Shown piece after piece: positions 38,968-49,230 of a DNA stretch of 64,000 nucleotides. The stretch covers positions 22,128 through 86,127 of the forward strand of contig CAMYUM010000005.1 in assembly GCA_947301965.1 (NCBI GenBank). Direction: 5' to 3'. The notes under the pieces were generated by a model, which searched no databases, had not been told where the DNA came from, and saw nothing but the letters and a program-made list of their open reading frames with translations. The position numbers were made by a program, and so were the translations under genes. Origin of the DNA: an uncultured Azospirillum sp. Lineage in GTDB: Bacteria > Pseudomonadota > Alphaproteobacteria > RF32 > CAG-239. Every line of letters begins with the position of its first letter. The stretch's first letter is position 1.

Positions 38968-39024
38968 CTGAAAATACGGTGCGTTGTTTTCAGGGTGATG
39001 TAACACGCACAAGTCCACCCTTTT
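38968..39024 (+). promoter_or_regulatory. Structured rpsA 5' leader; two hairpins with complementary loops
   Basis: CTGAAAA/TTTTCAG hairpin, GGTG/CACC hairpin, loop GTGCGT 38979-38984 complementary to loop ACGCAC 39005-39010. Confidence 0.45.
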
Positions 39025-39062
39025 TAGTTCTTGGGTTGGCATGTTTTGAATTGATTTTTTAT

Positions 39063-40739
39063 ATGAATACAGAATTTCAAGTTCCAGAAACAAAAGAAGT
39101 ATTTGCCGACTTGCTCAAAGAGCAAATGGGCGACCAACATTTTGCCGGTTCAGTAGTTAAAGGCACTATTGTCAGAATTACCCCCGACTTCGTTATGGTT
39201 GACGTAGGTCTTAAATCCGAAGGTCGTATTCCGCTTCGTGAATTCGGTCAAAACCCGGAATTGAACGTCGGCGACGTTATCGAAGTTTATGTTGATCGCT
39301 ATGAAGACAGAGACGGAAACGTTGTATTGTCTCGTGAAAAAGCTCGCCGCGAAGAAGCTTGGCAGGATTTGGAAAAGGCTATGAATGCCGGCGAACGTAT
39401 CAACGGTGTTATTTTTGGTCGTGTTAAAGGCGGCTTTACCGTTGACTTGAACGGCGCTATCGCTTTCTTGCCGGGATCACAAATCGATATCCGCCCGATC
39501 CGCGATATTTCTCCGTTGATGGGAATTTCTCAGCCGTTCCAAATTTTGAAAATGGACAAGGTCAGAGGCAATATCGTTGTTTCTCGCCGTGTCGTTTTGG
39601 AAGAAACCCGCGCAGAATCTCGCGCCGAACTCATTGATGCCATCAAAGAAGGTTCTATTCTTGAAGGTGTTGTTAAAAATGTTACCGATTACGGTGCATT
39701 CATTGATTTGGGCGGTGTTGACGGCTTGTTGCACGTTACCGATATTTCGTGGAAACGTATTAATCATCCGGCAGAAGTTTTGTCGGTTGGTCAGACAGTT
39801 AAAGTTCAGGTTATTAAATTCAACGAAGACAACCAACGCATCAGCTTGGGTATGAAACAGTTGGAAAATGACCCGTGGCAAAACGTTGAAGAAAGATTCC
39901 ATGTCGGCGACGTATGCAAAGGTAAGGTTACAAATATTACCGATTATGGTGCATTTGTTGAATTGGAAGATGGAATTGAAGGTTTGGTTCACGTTTCAGA
40001 AATGAGCTGGACACGCAAAAACGTTCATCCGGGCAAAATCGTTTCTACTTCTCAAGAAGTTGAAGTTAAGGTTTTGGAAGTTGATGCCGAAAAGAGAAGA
40101 ATCAGCCTCGGTATCAAACAATGCACTCCTAACCCATGGGCTGCTTATGTTGAAGAGCATCCTGTCGGATCAGTTATTGAAGGCAAAATTAAAAATATTA
40201 CCGAATTTGGTTTGTTCATCGGTTTGAACGACGAAATCGACGGTATGATTCATTTGTCTGATATTTCTTGGGACAAAGCCGGTGAAGAAGCTGTTAAAGA
40301 CTACACCAAAGGCCAGGAAATTCAGGCTAAAATCATTGATGTTGATGTCGAAAAAGAACGTATCAGCCTCGGTATTAAGCAGTTGACCGAAAACGCAAAT
40401 GCTACCGCTTTGGACAACTTCAAGAAAGGTGACAATGTTAAAGCCACCGTTGTTGATGCTGCCGACGATGTATTGAACGTTGAGGTTGACGGCGTTGCCG
40501 CTACAATCAAAAAAGCCGATTTGGCAAAAGACAAAGCCGGTCAGGATTTGAGCAAATTCAAAGCCGGTGATGTTGTTGAAGCTAAAGTCAGCACCGTTGA
40601 CAAGAAAAAAGGTAAACTGACTTTGTCAATCAAAGCATTGGAAATCGAAGAAGAGAAGAAGGCTTTGGAAGAATATTCCAACACAACTTCAGGCTCTACC
40701 CTCGGTGATGCTTTGGGCGAAGCTTTGAAAAAGAAATAA
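39063..40739 (+). CDS. rpsA: 30S ribosomal protein S1
   Basis: Multiple S1 repeats; start assigned to MNTEFQVPETKEVFADLL at 39063. Confidence 0.95.
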   Translation: MNTEFQVPETKEVFADLLKEQMGDQHFAGSVVKGTIVRITPDFVMVDVGLKSEGRIPLREFGQNPELNVGDVIEVYVDRYEDRDGNVVLSREKARREEAWQDLEKAMNAGERINGVIFGRVKGGFTVDLNGAIAFLPGSQIDIRPIRDISPLMGISQPFQILKMDKVRGNIVVSRRVVLEETRAESRAELIDAIKEGSILEGVVKNVTDYGAFIDLGGVDGLLHVTDISWKRINHPAEVLSVGQTVKVQVIKFNEDNQRISLGMKQLENDPWQNVEERFHVGDVCKGKVTNITDYGAFVELEDGIEGLVHVSEMSWTRKNVHPGKIVSTSQEVEVKVLEVDAEKRRISLGIKQCTPNPWAAYVEEHPVGSVIEGKIKNITEFGLFIGLNDEIDGMIHLSDISWDKAGEEAVKDYTKGQEIQAKIIDVDVEKERISLGIKQLTENANATALDNFKKGDNVKATVVDAADDVLNVEVDGVAATIKKADLAKDKAGQDLSKFKAGDVVEAKVSTVDKKKGKLTLSIKALEIEEEKKALEEYSNTTSGSTLGDALGEALKKK

Positions 40740-40764
40740 TCGAATCTGATGGTTTGGTTTTGAC

Positions 40765-40798
40765 AAAGCCGTCCGCAAGGGCGGCTTTGTTGATTTTA
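40765..40798 (+). terminator. Rho-independent terminator after rpsA
   Basis: AAAGCCGTC cgcaa GGGCGGCTTT then T-rich. Confidence 0.7.
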
Positions 40799-40847
40799 AA
40801 ATAACTCTTGCCAAGTAAAATAAAAAAAGCTAAACAATAAGCACTTC

Positions 40848-40938
40848 GGATAGATGGCCGAGTGGTCGAAGGCGCACGATTGGAAATCGTGTGTACGTCT
40901 AAAGCGTACCGAGGGTTCGAATCCCTCTCTATCCGCCA
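40848..40938 (+). tRNA. tRNA-Ser(GGA) with encoded CCA
   Basis: GGATAGA/TCTATCC acceptor, anticodon GGA in CGATTGGAAATCG, long variable arm, GGTTCGAATCC T-loop. Confidence 0.95.
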
Positions 40939-40980
40939 TTTACATAAAAACCCTCCCTCGCGGAGGGTTTTGATGTAAAT
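40938..40980. terminator. Stem-loop terminator, usable on both strands, between tRNA-Ser and the MFS gene
   Basis: ATTTACAT aAAAACCCTCC ctcgc GGAGGGTTTTg ATGTAAAT. Confidence 0.85.
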
Positions 40981-40993
40981 AGCGAATGAAAAA

Positions 40994-42166
40994 CTATGAA
41001 TTTAACTGTTTCATAAGTAACCAATAGTAAATGCTTACGGCAATTTTATAACATAATAATGCAGATAAAGCCGCATATATAGAATACATATCTGCAATAA
41101 GACCAAAAACATAAAACGATACCGTGGTTAACAATCCACCAAATATGGCAACAATAGAGCGCATGGTTGCACGTTGTGTATCTGAAAATTCTTTTTGCAA
41201 TAGTGCTGATTCCGCAGAATGTTCTCCGCCTGTTGCCAAAGATGAAACAGACATAATAAACGGCGATAAAACATTATTAATTAATAATCCCAAAAATATG
41301 GTTATGCATTTAAATGTGCTTGAAACAAAAGCCATTTTAAATAGACCGATTTTGCGCATAAATATTGCAAAATAAAATCCTATTGAACCACAAATTCTAT
41401 AAATAAATACCACAATATCTACAGCCCATAAAGGGATAAACGAGTTATAATATATGCTATTAAGTCTATATTGAGTTTCTCCCCAGCTATAATTCATAAT
41501 TTGAGCTACGGTTATTTTTTGCAATTTTTTATTTTCTTTGAATTGTTTTAGAGCTTCTATAAAATGTTTTAGTGTATTAGCGGATGAAGGCGTGTAATTT
41601 GAAGGTTCTACAAACAAGAAACATATGGATAATTGGCAAATGGCAGGAAGTATAGATACCCATGCTAAAATATTCAGATTAAGAAAATATATGACAGGAA
41701 CAGCAATTACTGTCGATATTGCTGCACCTAACCATCTGTATATCTTTGTTGCAGAAAATATGATGTCATATTTCTCTGTTTTGCGTAAATCTTTCATAGT
41801 TTCAAATATGAGGGCTTCATCTGTACCCGAGTTAAACGCATCACCTATCCCCCAAAAGACGGCTCCCAGAAATAATAAAAATATGCTATGCATGTTCCCC
41901 GCTAAAGCAAAACAAAATCCTGATAGAATTAAAAATATTCCCGACATAATTAATGTTTTTTTTCGAGACCATTTATCAGATATCAAACTTGTCGGCAGTT
42001 CTGCCAAAGATTGTGTCAGAATATAAGCAGAGAACACTAAAGCTGCAGACGCATAACTGCCTGTTATTTGGTCAAAATAAATGATTGCTACCGCTGACAA
42101 CGGCCACATGTATATAAAAAAATTATTTAGTTTGAATAACCTGATGTTTCTACGGATTTTTAACAT
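40994..42166 (-). CDS. MFS transporter, AT-rich
   Basis: Multiple TMs, ELPTSLISDKWSRKKTLIMSG MFS motif A-like. Confidence 0.8.
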   Translation of the reverse strand: MLKIRRNIRLFKLNNFFIYMWPLSAVAIIYFDQITGSYASAALVFSAYILTQSLAELPTSLISDKWSRKKTLIMSGIFLILSGFCFALAGNMHSIFLLFLGAVFWGIGDAFNSGTDEALIFETMKDLRKTEKYDIIFSATKIYRWLGAAISTVIAVPVIYFLNLNILAWVSILPAICQLSICFLFVEPSNYTPSSANTLKHFIEALKQFKENKKLQKITVAQIMNYSWGETQYRLNSIYYNSFIPLWAVDIVVFIYRICGSIGFYFAIFMRKIGLFKMAFVSSTFKCITIFLGLLINNVLSPFIMSVSSLATGGEHSAESALLQKEFSDTQRATMRSIVAIFGGLLTTVSFYVFGLIADMYSIYAALSALLCYKIAVSIYYWLLMKQLNS

Positions 42167-42334
42167 TTAATTTTTGTTTTGATTTGAATTTATGATTGGT
42201 TTATAGCTTATTACAACTGCTTAAACTAGTCAAGGATCAAGCCGGGGTTTTGATGTTTTGAATATTCTTTATAATAATCTTAACTTTTGCCGTTCTATAA
42301 TGTTTGGCACAGTAAAGAAATAAGGACATTAAAA

Positions 42335-44245
42335 ATGCATTCAATCAATTCGCTCATTTTGGATTTGACCTTAATTACCATTTATGCCGGTATTACGACT
42401 TTGATTTTCAAAAAACTAAAGCAACCGACGGTTTTGGGATATGTATTGGCAGGTATTTTCGCCGGTCCTTATTTTGGTCTGGTGCCGACGGTTACCGATA
42501 GAGCCAACCTTGAAGTATGGGCAGATATCGGCGTGATTTTCCTGCTTTTCGGTTTGGGATTGGAATTCAGTTTCAAAAAAATGATGAATGTAGGTAAATC
42601 GGCGTTGATTACCGCAAATACCAATATTTTGTTTATGCTGTTTTTGGGCTACAATACCGGCTTGTTGCTCGGGTGGTCGATAATGGACAGTTTCTTTTTG
42701 GGAAGTATGATTTCCATGTCGTCGACAACCATTATTATCAAGGCTTTTGAAGATTTAAATATCCGCAAACAAAAGTTTACGGATTTGGTCTTCGGGGTTT
42801 TGGTGGTTGAAGATATTATGGGGATTTTGATGTTGGTGTTGTTGCCGACAATTGCTTTGAGCAGCACCATAAACGGCAAGGAATTGGCGCAAAGTATTGC
42901 CAAATTGGCATTTTTCTTGGTGCTGTGTTTTGTTATCGGAATATATTTGGTACCGAGTTTTTTGAAAAAAATTGCCTCATTTTTGAACGATGAAATGCTG
43001 CTGTTGATTTCTATCTGTCTTTGTTTCGGTATGGTCTTGATGGCCACGGCATCAGGTTTTTCATCAGCGTTGGGGGCATTTTTGATGGGGTCAATTTTGG
43101 CTGAAACCCCGATTATTGAGAGAATCGAAAAAAACATAAAGCCGCTGAAAGACTTTTTCGGAATGGTGTTTTTTGTATCTGTCGGCATGATGGTTGATCC
43201 GGCAATGTTTATAAAGTATGCCGAGCCGATTTTGGTGATTACCTTAATTGTTATTGTCGGAATGGTCTTCTTTTCGTGCATGGGATTTTTATTTTCGGGC
43301 GAAACCTTAAAAACTGCAATGCACGGTGGTTTTTCATTGGCACAGGTCGGTGAGTTCGCATTTATTATCGCCAGTCTCGGCATGAGTATTAAGGTGCTGA
43401 GCCCGCAAGTATATCCGATTATTGTGGCGGTATCGGTAATTACGACTTTTTTAACTCCGGTAATGATTAAGGCCGCCGATCCGGCTTATAAATATGTGCA
43501 GAAGATGTTGCCGGAAGCGGTTTTAAAACGGATTGAAAATACGGCAATTGCACAAGAAACAAAAATTGAAGAACAGCGTTGGAAGTTGTTATTTAAGAAT
43601 TATTTTATCCGCTTGGTTTTGCTGACTATGATTTCGCTGACGATTTTCGGTTTGTCAAACTATTTTATAAAACCGTTTGTTCATAAAGTATTGCCTAATT
43701 TGGCGGCCAGAATCATTGTAACCGGAATAACTTTGTTGCTGATGTCGCCGTTTTTAAAGGCGTTAATCGGGTGGAGAACCATTGTTCCGCCGGTGGTCAA
43801 AGACAAGATTGTTGAAGTTATGGAGCGTAAAAAGAAAAATAAAGATAATGCCGAAAATAAGAAAAGTCTGGCCAAAAAACTCGTCAGCAACACCATAAAA
43901 GTCAGCAATCTTTATCTTCAGGCGTTGTCCGATAAAAGTTTCTTTATTTCAAACCATAAAGCCTCCGCGGTATATTATAAATTATGGAACGCGAAAAGAA
44001 TTAACCGATTGCCGTTAATGTTGATGACAAGTTTCAGGCTGCTAGTGGTGCTGTTTATTATCTCAACCGTAGTACACCAGTTTTTGACCGAGAACACAAA
44101 GGTTACATGGGCTTTGGTGGTTATATCGATTTTGTTGCTGACCCAATCAAGCTGGTTGTTTAAGCAATATCTTAAAATTGAACATCAGTTTCTTGATAAC
44201 CTTAACGGACAAAAAGCCAGCGAAAATCCCGAACAGGGAGAATAG
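42335..44245 (+). CDS. CPA2 family cation:proton antiporter (KefB/KefC-like membrane domain)
   Basis: LKQPTVLGYVLAGIFAGPYFGLVP, IGVIFLLFGLGLEFS; start at MHSINSLILDLT. Confidence 0.85.
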   Translation: MHSINSLILDLTLITIYAGITTLIFKKLKQPTVLGYVLAGIFAGPYFGLVPTVTDRANLEVWADIGVIFLLFGLGLEFSFKKMMNVGKSALITANTNILFMLFLGYNTGLLLGWSIMDSFFLGSMISMSSTTIIIKAFEDLNIRKQKFTDLVFGVLVVEDIMGILMLVLLPTIALSSTINGKELAQSIAKLAFFLVLCFVIGIYLVPSFLKKIASFLNDEMLLLISICLCFGMVLMATASGFSSALGAFLMGSILAETPIIERIEKNIKPLKDFFGMVFFVSVGMMVDPAMFIKYAEPILVITLIVIVGMVFFSCMGFLFSGETLKTAMHGGFSLAQVGEFAFIIASLGMSIKVLSPQVYPIIVAVSVITTFLTPVMIKAADPAYKYVQKMLPEAVLKRIENTAIAQETKIEEQRWKLLFKNYFIRLVLLTMISLTIFGLSNYFIKPFVHKVLPNLAARIIVTGITLLLMSPFLKALIGWRTIVPPVVKDKIVEVMERKKKNKDNAENKKSLAKKLVSNTIKVSNLYLQALSDKSFFISNHKASAVYYKLWNAKRINRLPLMLMTSFRLLVVLFIISTVVHQFLTENTKVTWALVVISILLLTQSSWLFKQYLKIEHQFLDNLNGQKASENPEQGE

Positions 44246-47200
44246 TCAGTTTTTAAGCAGTTCTGCCGCCGAAATATAATCAAATTTGCCGCTACCGAGA
44301 ACCGGAGGCTTTTTGACATAGATTATCTTTTTGGGCATCCACAACTCACTTAATCCCTCTTTTTTGAAATGTTCTCTGACGGTAGCAATGTCGGCATCTT
44401 CACAATCGGTTATCAAGACCAACTGTTCGCCTTTTTTTTCATCATCAACGGCCAAAATGCCTTGAACAGCTTGGGGGTACAGACGGTCCATAACTTCTTC
44501 AACCGCGGTTAGAGAAACCATTTCTCCGCCAATCTTGGCAAAGCGTTTAGCTCGACCTTGGATAAAAATATAACCGTCATCATCTATGTTGACAATGTCT
44601 CCCGTGTCGTACCATCCGTCATCAAGCGGCTGCAAAACTTCAGGACAATCGGCTTTCATATAACCCTGCATTATGTTGTCGCCCTTAACCAACAGCTCTC
44701 CGCCGTTGTCAACTCCGCGTACGGGTTTAAGTTTGTATTCTATACCGGGAATAAAACGCCCTACGCTCCCCTCGCGGAAATGCATCGGAGTATTGAGGCT
44801 CAATACCGGAGAGGTTTCGGTTGCACCATAGCCTTCCAATATACGTACTCCGAATTTTTTCATCCATAAATCGGCTGTTGTCGGCTTGAGCTTCTCACCG
44901 CCGATTACGGCATATTTTAGTGAGAAAAAGTCGTACGGATTGGCCATTTTTCCATACCCGGCAAAAAAGGTATCGGTACCGAAAATTACTGTTGAAACGG
45001 TATCATAACACAATTCGGGAACTATGCGGTAATGAAGAGGTGATGGGTAGAAAAAGGTTTTTAATCCGAAAAGTAAGGGCAAAAGAGCTCCGACGCTCAA
45101 GCCAAAAGAGTGAAACATCGGCAACGCATTAAAGACCGCATCGCCGGAATTAAACGGGATTATGCTTGAAATTTGGTAACGATTTGCCTGCAAGTTGCGG
45201 TGAGATAAAAATACGGCTTTAGGCAATCCTTCAGAACCCGAAGTAAACAAAATTACCGCTGTCTTATCCGGCGTTTTTTCAGGGCGACGATGTCGTAAAT
45301 ATTCTACGCAACCGCGTAATTTGGTTAATAATGAGATTTGATGTGCAAAATCTTCCAAATAAACAATTTTAACACCGGCTTCCTGCATTATCTGTTCCAA
45401 ACGACCGAGATTAGCCTGTTCAATAAAGGCGTGAGATGTAATAACCGTTTTTAAATTAACGGCTTTCAAAGATGCCAAAAACGGTTTGCTTCCGAGAGTA
45501 AAGTTGAGCATGGCCGGAGTTTTATCAGCGTATTGCAAAGCAAAAAAGCTGATTATATTGGCTAAAACGTTGGGCAGCATAATTCCGATTTTGTCTTGCC
45601 GCGCAAAACTTTGGCGATACGCCGTACCTAAAATATAACTTTTGAAAATAAACGATTTGCAACTTTGCGGTTTGCGATTGATGTCTTCGGCAAGAATATG
45701 TTTTTTGCCGTAAATGTGGCGCACATCAAGAAGCGAATCGAAAATATTCTGGTTTATTTTTGAGGTGTGGTAAATCATTGCGGACATAATATCGTACAGT
45801 TTTTGAGACACCAAACGACGATATTGACGACGGGGAACGGTGGTGTCGATTTCAAATTTCTGCGGTTGCAAAATCTCTAAATTGATTTGGGGAAACCAAC
45901 GAGTGCGGATTTTGTTTTTGAGATATGAAAACTTGGAATACTGTGCGCCATTGATGCGTACAGGAAGAATTTTTGCTCCGGCTTTTTGCGCGATTACCCC
46001 GGCTCCTTCATAAACTTTCATCATAGAACCGGTAACGGTTATGCGCCCTTCGGGAAAAATCATAATTTTTTTGTTTTTCTTGAGTTCGTCTATCAAATTG
46101 CGCAGAGACATGGGGTTGCGAGGATCTATGGCGTAAAAATCAACCAACAATCGAGCTACGGGCATAAACCATTTTTTGGCCCAGGCAGTGTTGATGGCAA
46201 AAGTTATGCGTTCAGGCATAAAAGCCGCCATTAAAACACCATCAAGTAATGATACGTGGTTGGCAACAATCAGAACTCTTTTGCCGGCTTTGCGAAAGTT
46301 ACTCAATCCATGAACTTTGCTGTGAAACAAAAAACCCAAAAGACTCTGCACCAGCGAGCGAGGCAGGGCTTCGGGCAAAAGTTTGCAGATATAAAACGAA
46401 ACTATCGCGCTGATAATTGCCATGCATAAAAAAAGGTTGGGCAAACCTAGACCTAGCCCTAAAAAGACGGCAGCAAATACGGCAACTAGCGCCATGCCGA
46501 GTGCATTCAAAATGTTATTGCCGGCAATAACCGTGGCAACGTGAGATTTTGGAGCGCGGGATTGCATCATGGCGTTGAGCGGAATAATATAAAGCCCCCC
46601 AAAAAACGCCAGCATAAACAACGACATGCTCAAGCCTAAAGCGTGCGGTTGTGAAAAGAATTTTATAAAAGATATTTGAGCGGAGGGGGTCGGGTAGTCG
46701 TCTGTAAAGACATAAATTAAATAGAGGCAAATTGCCATGCCGATGGCGCCCAAGGGTACATAGGTGGTATGAATAAAACCTTTGAGCAGTTTATTGCAGG
46801 CATATGAGCCAACGGCAACGCCAAGCGAAAAAAGTACCAAAAAGAAAGTTATAACACCTTCCGAAGTATTGAGGATTTGTCCGCAAATCGGATAAACCTG
46901 AACCGCAACCAGTGCGCCGATAATCCAAAACCAAGTAGCCCCAAGAATACTCTGAAAAACGGTTTTGTTTTTGCGTAAGAAAGAAAAATTTGAAATTGTT
47001 GCCGCAAAGATGTTGCGCCTAACCTTCAAATCAGGACGGGGAGCCGGAGCATCAGGTATATACCATGAAGAGCAAAGACCAAAAACGGCAAGAGTAATCA
47101 GCACTATTATCGTGACGTCTGTGGGGAGTAAGGTTCCTAAAATCAAACCGAGCAAAATGGCTAAATAGGTTGTACTTTCAACATAGGCATTGCCGGTTAT

Positions 47201-47602
47201 CAGTTCCTCGGTCTTGAGGTGCTGAGGAAGAAGCGAATATTTGACCGGACCGAAAAATGCCGATTGAGACCCCATTAACGCCAAAATAACAATCAGAAAC
47301 GGCAAACTGCGTGTATACCAGGCAATGGCAACACCGGTCATTAAAATGACTTCGGTGATTTTTAAAATCCGCGCGATAATATTGCGATGATATTTGTCGG
47401 CAAGCTCTCCCGCAGTTGCCGAAAACAAGAAAAACGGCAAAATAAAAAGACCGGCAATCACATTTGACAAGACATCGGATTGGGCGGTCATTTTGAGAGT
47501 AACCATGGTCAGAAGAGCATTTTTGAACAAGTTGTCATTAAGCGCTCCCAAAAATTGAGTGATTAACAATGGCAGGAAACGGCGGGTTTTAAGTAGTGAC
47601 AT
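44246..47602 (-). CDS. aas: LplT-type MFS / PlsC acyltransferase / acyl-ACP synthetase fusion (Aas)
   Basis: ITQFLGALNDNLFKNALL; NHVSLLDGVLMAAF, FPEGRIT; AMP-binding LFTSGSEGLPKAVFLSHRN. Confidence 0.85.
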   Translation of the reverse strand: MSLLKTRRFLPLLITQFLGALNDNLFKNALLTMVTLKMTAQSDVLSNVIAGLFILPFFLFSATAGELADKYHRNIIARILKITEVILMTGVAIAWYTRSLPFLIVILALMGSQSAFFGPVKYSLLPQHLKTEELITGNAYVESTTYLAILLGLILGTLLPTDVTIIVLITLAVFGLCSSWYIPDAPAPRPDLKVRRNIFAATISNFSFLRKNKTVFQSILGATWFWIIGALVAVQVYPICGQILNTSEGVITFFLVLFSLGVAVGSYACNKLLKGFIHTTYVPLGAIGMAICLYLIYVFTDDYPTPSAQISFIKFFSQPHALGLSMSLFMLAFFGGLYIIPLNAMMQSRAPKSHVATVIAGNNILNALGMALVAVFAAVFLGLGLGLPNLFLCMAIISAIVSFYICKLLPEALPRSLVQSLLGFLFHSKVHGLSNFRKAGKRVLIVANHVSLLDGVLMAAFMPERITFAINTAWAKKWFMPVARLLVDFYAIDPRNPMSLRNLIDELKKNKKIMIFPEGRITVTGSMMKVYEGAGVIAQKAGAKILPVRINGAQYSKFSYLKNKIRTRWFPQINLEILQPQKFEIDTTVPRRQYRRLVSQKLYDIMSAMIYHTSKINQNIFDSLLDVRHIYGKKHILAEDINRKPQSCKSFIFKSYILGTAYRQSFARQDKIGIMLPNVLANIISFFALQYADKTPAMLNFTLGSKPFLASLKAVNLKTVITSHAFIEQANLGRLEQIMQEAGVKIVYLEDFAHQISLLTKLRGCVEYLRHRRPEKTPDKTAVILFTSGSEGLPKAVFLSHRNLQANRYQISSIIPFNSGDAVFNALPMFHSFGLSVGALLPLLFGLKTFFYPSPLHYRIVPELCYDTVSTVIFGTDTFFAGYGKMANPYDFFSLKYAVIGGEKLKPTTADLWMKKFGVRILEGYGATETSPVLSLNTPMHFREGSVGRFIPGIEYKLKPVRGVDNGGELLVKGDNIMQGYMKADCPEVLQPLDDGWYDTGDIVNIDDDGYIFIQGRAKRFAKIGGEMVSLTAVEEVMDRLYPQAVQGILAVDDEKKGEQLVLITDCEDADIATVREHFKKEGLSELWMPKKIIYVKKPPVLGSGKFDYISAAELLKN

Positions 47603-47677
47603 TGGTGGAAATCCTTGTTGTTTTTTTATAAAAATAAACTTTGGATTGATGATGTGTCAAGAGTTATAAACAAAAAA

Positions 47678-47715
47678 CAAGAGCAGACTTTTGATAAGTC
47701 TGCTCTTGTTTTTGA
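47678..47715. terminator. Bidirectional terminator, 14-bp perfect stem
   Basis: ACAAGAGCAGACTT ttgat AAGTCTGCTCTTGT with T/A tracts. Confidence 0.92.
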
Positions 47716-47727
47716 TGAGAGTGTCCG

Positions 47728-48351
47728 TTAGTCGTCGCCTTCTGAAGTCTCTTCTTTGGATTCTTCTTTGGGTTCTTCCTGGGGATCTGCGGCAGCACCA
47801 TCTTCGTCGGGAATGTTTTCCGAAGTCTTTTGGTGCTCGCACTTCGGGGTCTGAATGGAAATTTTTCCGCCCAAAAGTTTGACACCGCTGAGGGAAATAT
47901 CACGTCCGCCCGAAATAGACAGCAATGTCAGCAATGCAATTGCCAGGTTGTCCCACTCGACGACGGTGATCGACGGTATCAGCGGCCACATAACACAGTT
48001 CATGAAATAACCTCCAGCCAGCGCCCAGCCAACGACCGGTATCCAGTAGCGTTTTACGGCTTTGCGGAAAGGTTGGCATTCGGGATCTTCACATTCGGTT
48101 ATGTTTTTGATGGAAACACGGCCTCCGATGAGTTTGATGCCTTCGAGGGTAATGTCGCGCGTTCCGCTGATGGCCAGCAAAATCAGCAAAGACTGGTTGA
48201 GATCTTTCCAGTCTATCAAGCGTACGGCCCCTTCGCATGACGGCTGAACGATGCAGTTCATTATGTAGCCGAGGGCTATCATAAATCCGACTGCGGAAAT
48301 CCATAACCTCTTGGTCAAGAATTTCTCTACTTGTTGTTCTTGCTTTTTCAT
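47728..48351 (-). CDS. Membrane protein with tandem duplication of a 3TM holin-like domain
   Basis: KRLWISAVGFMIALGYIMNCIVQP...LLILLAISGTRDITLEGIKLIGGRVSI and KRYWIPVVGWALAGGYFMNCVMWP...LLTLLSISGGRDISLSGVKLLGGKISI. Confidence 0.65.
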   Translation of the reverse strand: MKKQEQQVEKFLTKRLWISAVGFMIALGYIMNCIVQPSCEGAVRLIDWKDLNQSLLILLAISGTRDITLEGIKLIGGRVSIKNITECEDPECQPFRKAVKRYWIPVVGWALAGGYFMNCVMWPLIPSITVVEWDNLAIALLTLLSISGGRDISLSGVKLLGGKISIQTPKCEHQKTSENIPDEDGAAADPQEEPKEESKEETSEGDD

Positions 48352-48483
48352 ATTCTTAAAATTAATAATTCTTTTAGTAACTGAATGATGACTCTTTTAG
48401 ACTTTTTTGTCAAGTTTTTTGTTTATAAGAACGTCGGTCTTATAAATCCAATAAATTATTGTTGGGAACGAAAACCGGAAGTT

Positions 48484-49230
48484 TTAATAAAAGATTTCTT
48501 TCAGATAAAGTCCGTGAGCAGGAGCGGTGGGACCGGCAGCAGCACGGTCTTTGGCTTCAATGATAGACTTTATTTCTTCAGGCTTAAGATGTCCATCGCC
48601 GACCATTTTAAGGGTTCCGACCATATTGCGTACCTGGTGGTGCAAAAATGATTTGGCCTTGACATAGCAGGTTATCTCTTCACCGTTTTGGCTAATTTCA
48701 AAGACATCAAGCGTCTTGAGCGGAGATTTTGCCTGGCATTTGGCGGCACGAAAAGAGCTGAAGTCATGATGACCGAGCAGATATTCTGCGCCTTGGCGCA
48801 TTTTTTCAACATCAAGCGGAACATATACCCACCAGCTGCGATATTTATCAATTATCAAAGGAGCGCGGCGGTTAGTAATGCGATAAATATAGCTGCGACC
48901 TTTTGCCGAAAATCGGGCGTTAAAATCGGGAGATGCTTCTTCTACCATTAAAACCGATACCGGAGCATCAAGCTCACGCAAGTGGGCGTTTACCGCCTCA
49001 CGAATACGAAATGTATCTATCGGAGAATCAAGATCAAAATGAGCAACCTGAGCCAAAGCGTGAACGCCGGCATCTGTGCGACCGGCACCATAGACTTCAA
49101 CCTTCTGTCCGCAAAAATCAAGTATAGCCTTTTCAAGAAACTCTTGCGCACTCGGTCCATCAAGCTGTTTTTGCCAACCTAACAGCGTGGTTCCATCGTA
49201 CTCTACAACAGTTTTGTACCTTTGTGTCAT
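48484..49230 (-). CDS. truA: tRNA pseudouridine(38-40) synthase
   Basis: VEYDGTTLLGWQKQ, GAGRTDAGVHALAQVAHFD. Confidence 0.95.
   Translation of the reverse strand: MTQRYKTVVEYDGTTLLGWQKQLDGPSAQEFLEKAILDFCGQKVEVYGAGRTDAGVHALAQVAHFDLDSPIDTFRIREAVNAHLRELDAPVSVLMVEEASPDFNARFSAKGRSYIYRITNRRAPLIIDKYRSWWVYVPLDVEKMRQGAEYLLGHHDFSSFRAAKCQAKSPLKTLDVFEISQNGEEITCYVKAKSFLHHQVRNMVGTLKMVGDGHLKPEEIKSIIEAKDRAAAGPTAPAHGLYLKEIFY

Noticed and set aside
38949-39062. N-terminal extension of rpsA in the ORF track
   Set aside because: Known S1 proteins begin near MNTEFQVPETKEVFADLL; the upstream sequence forms the structured leader
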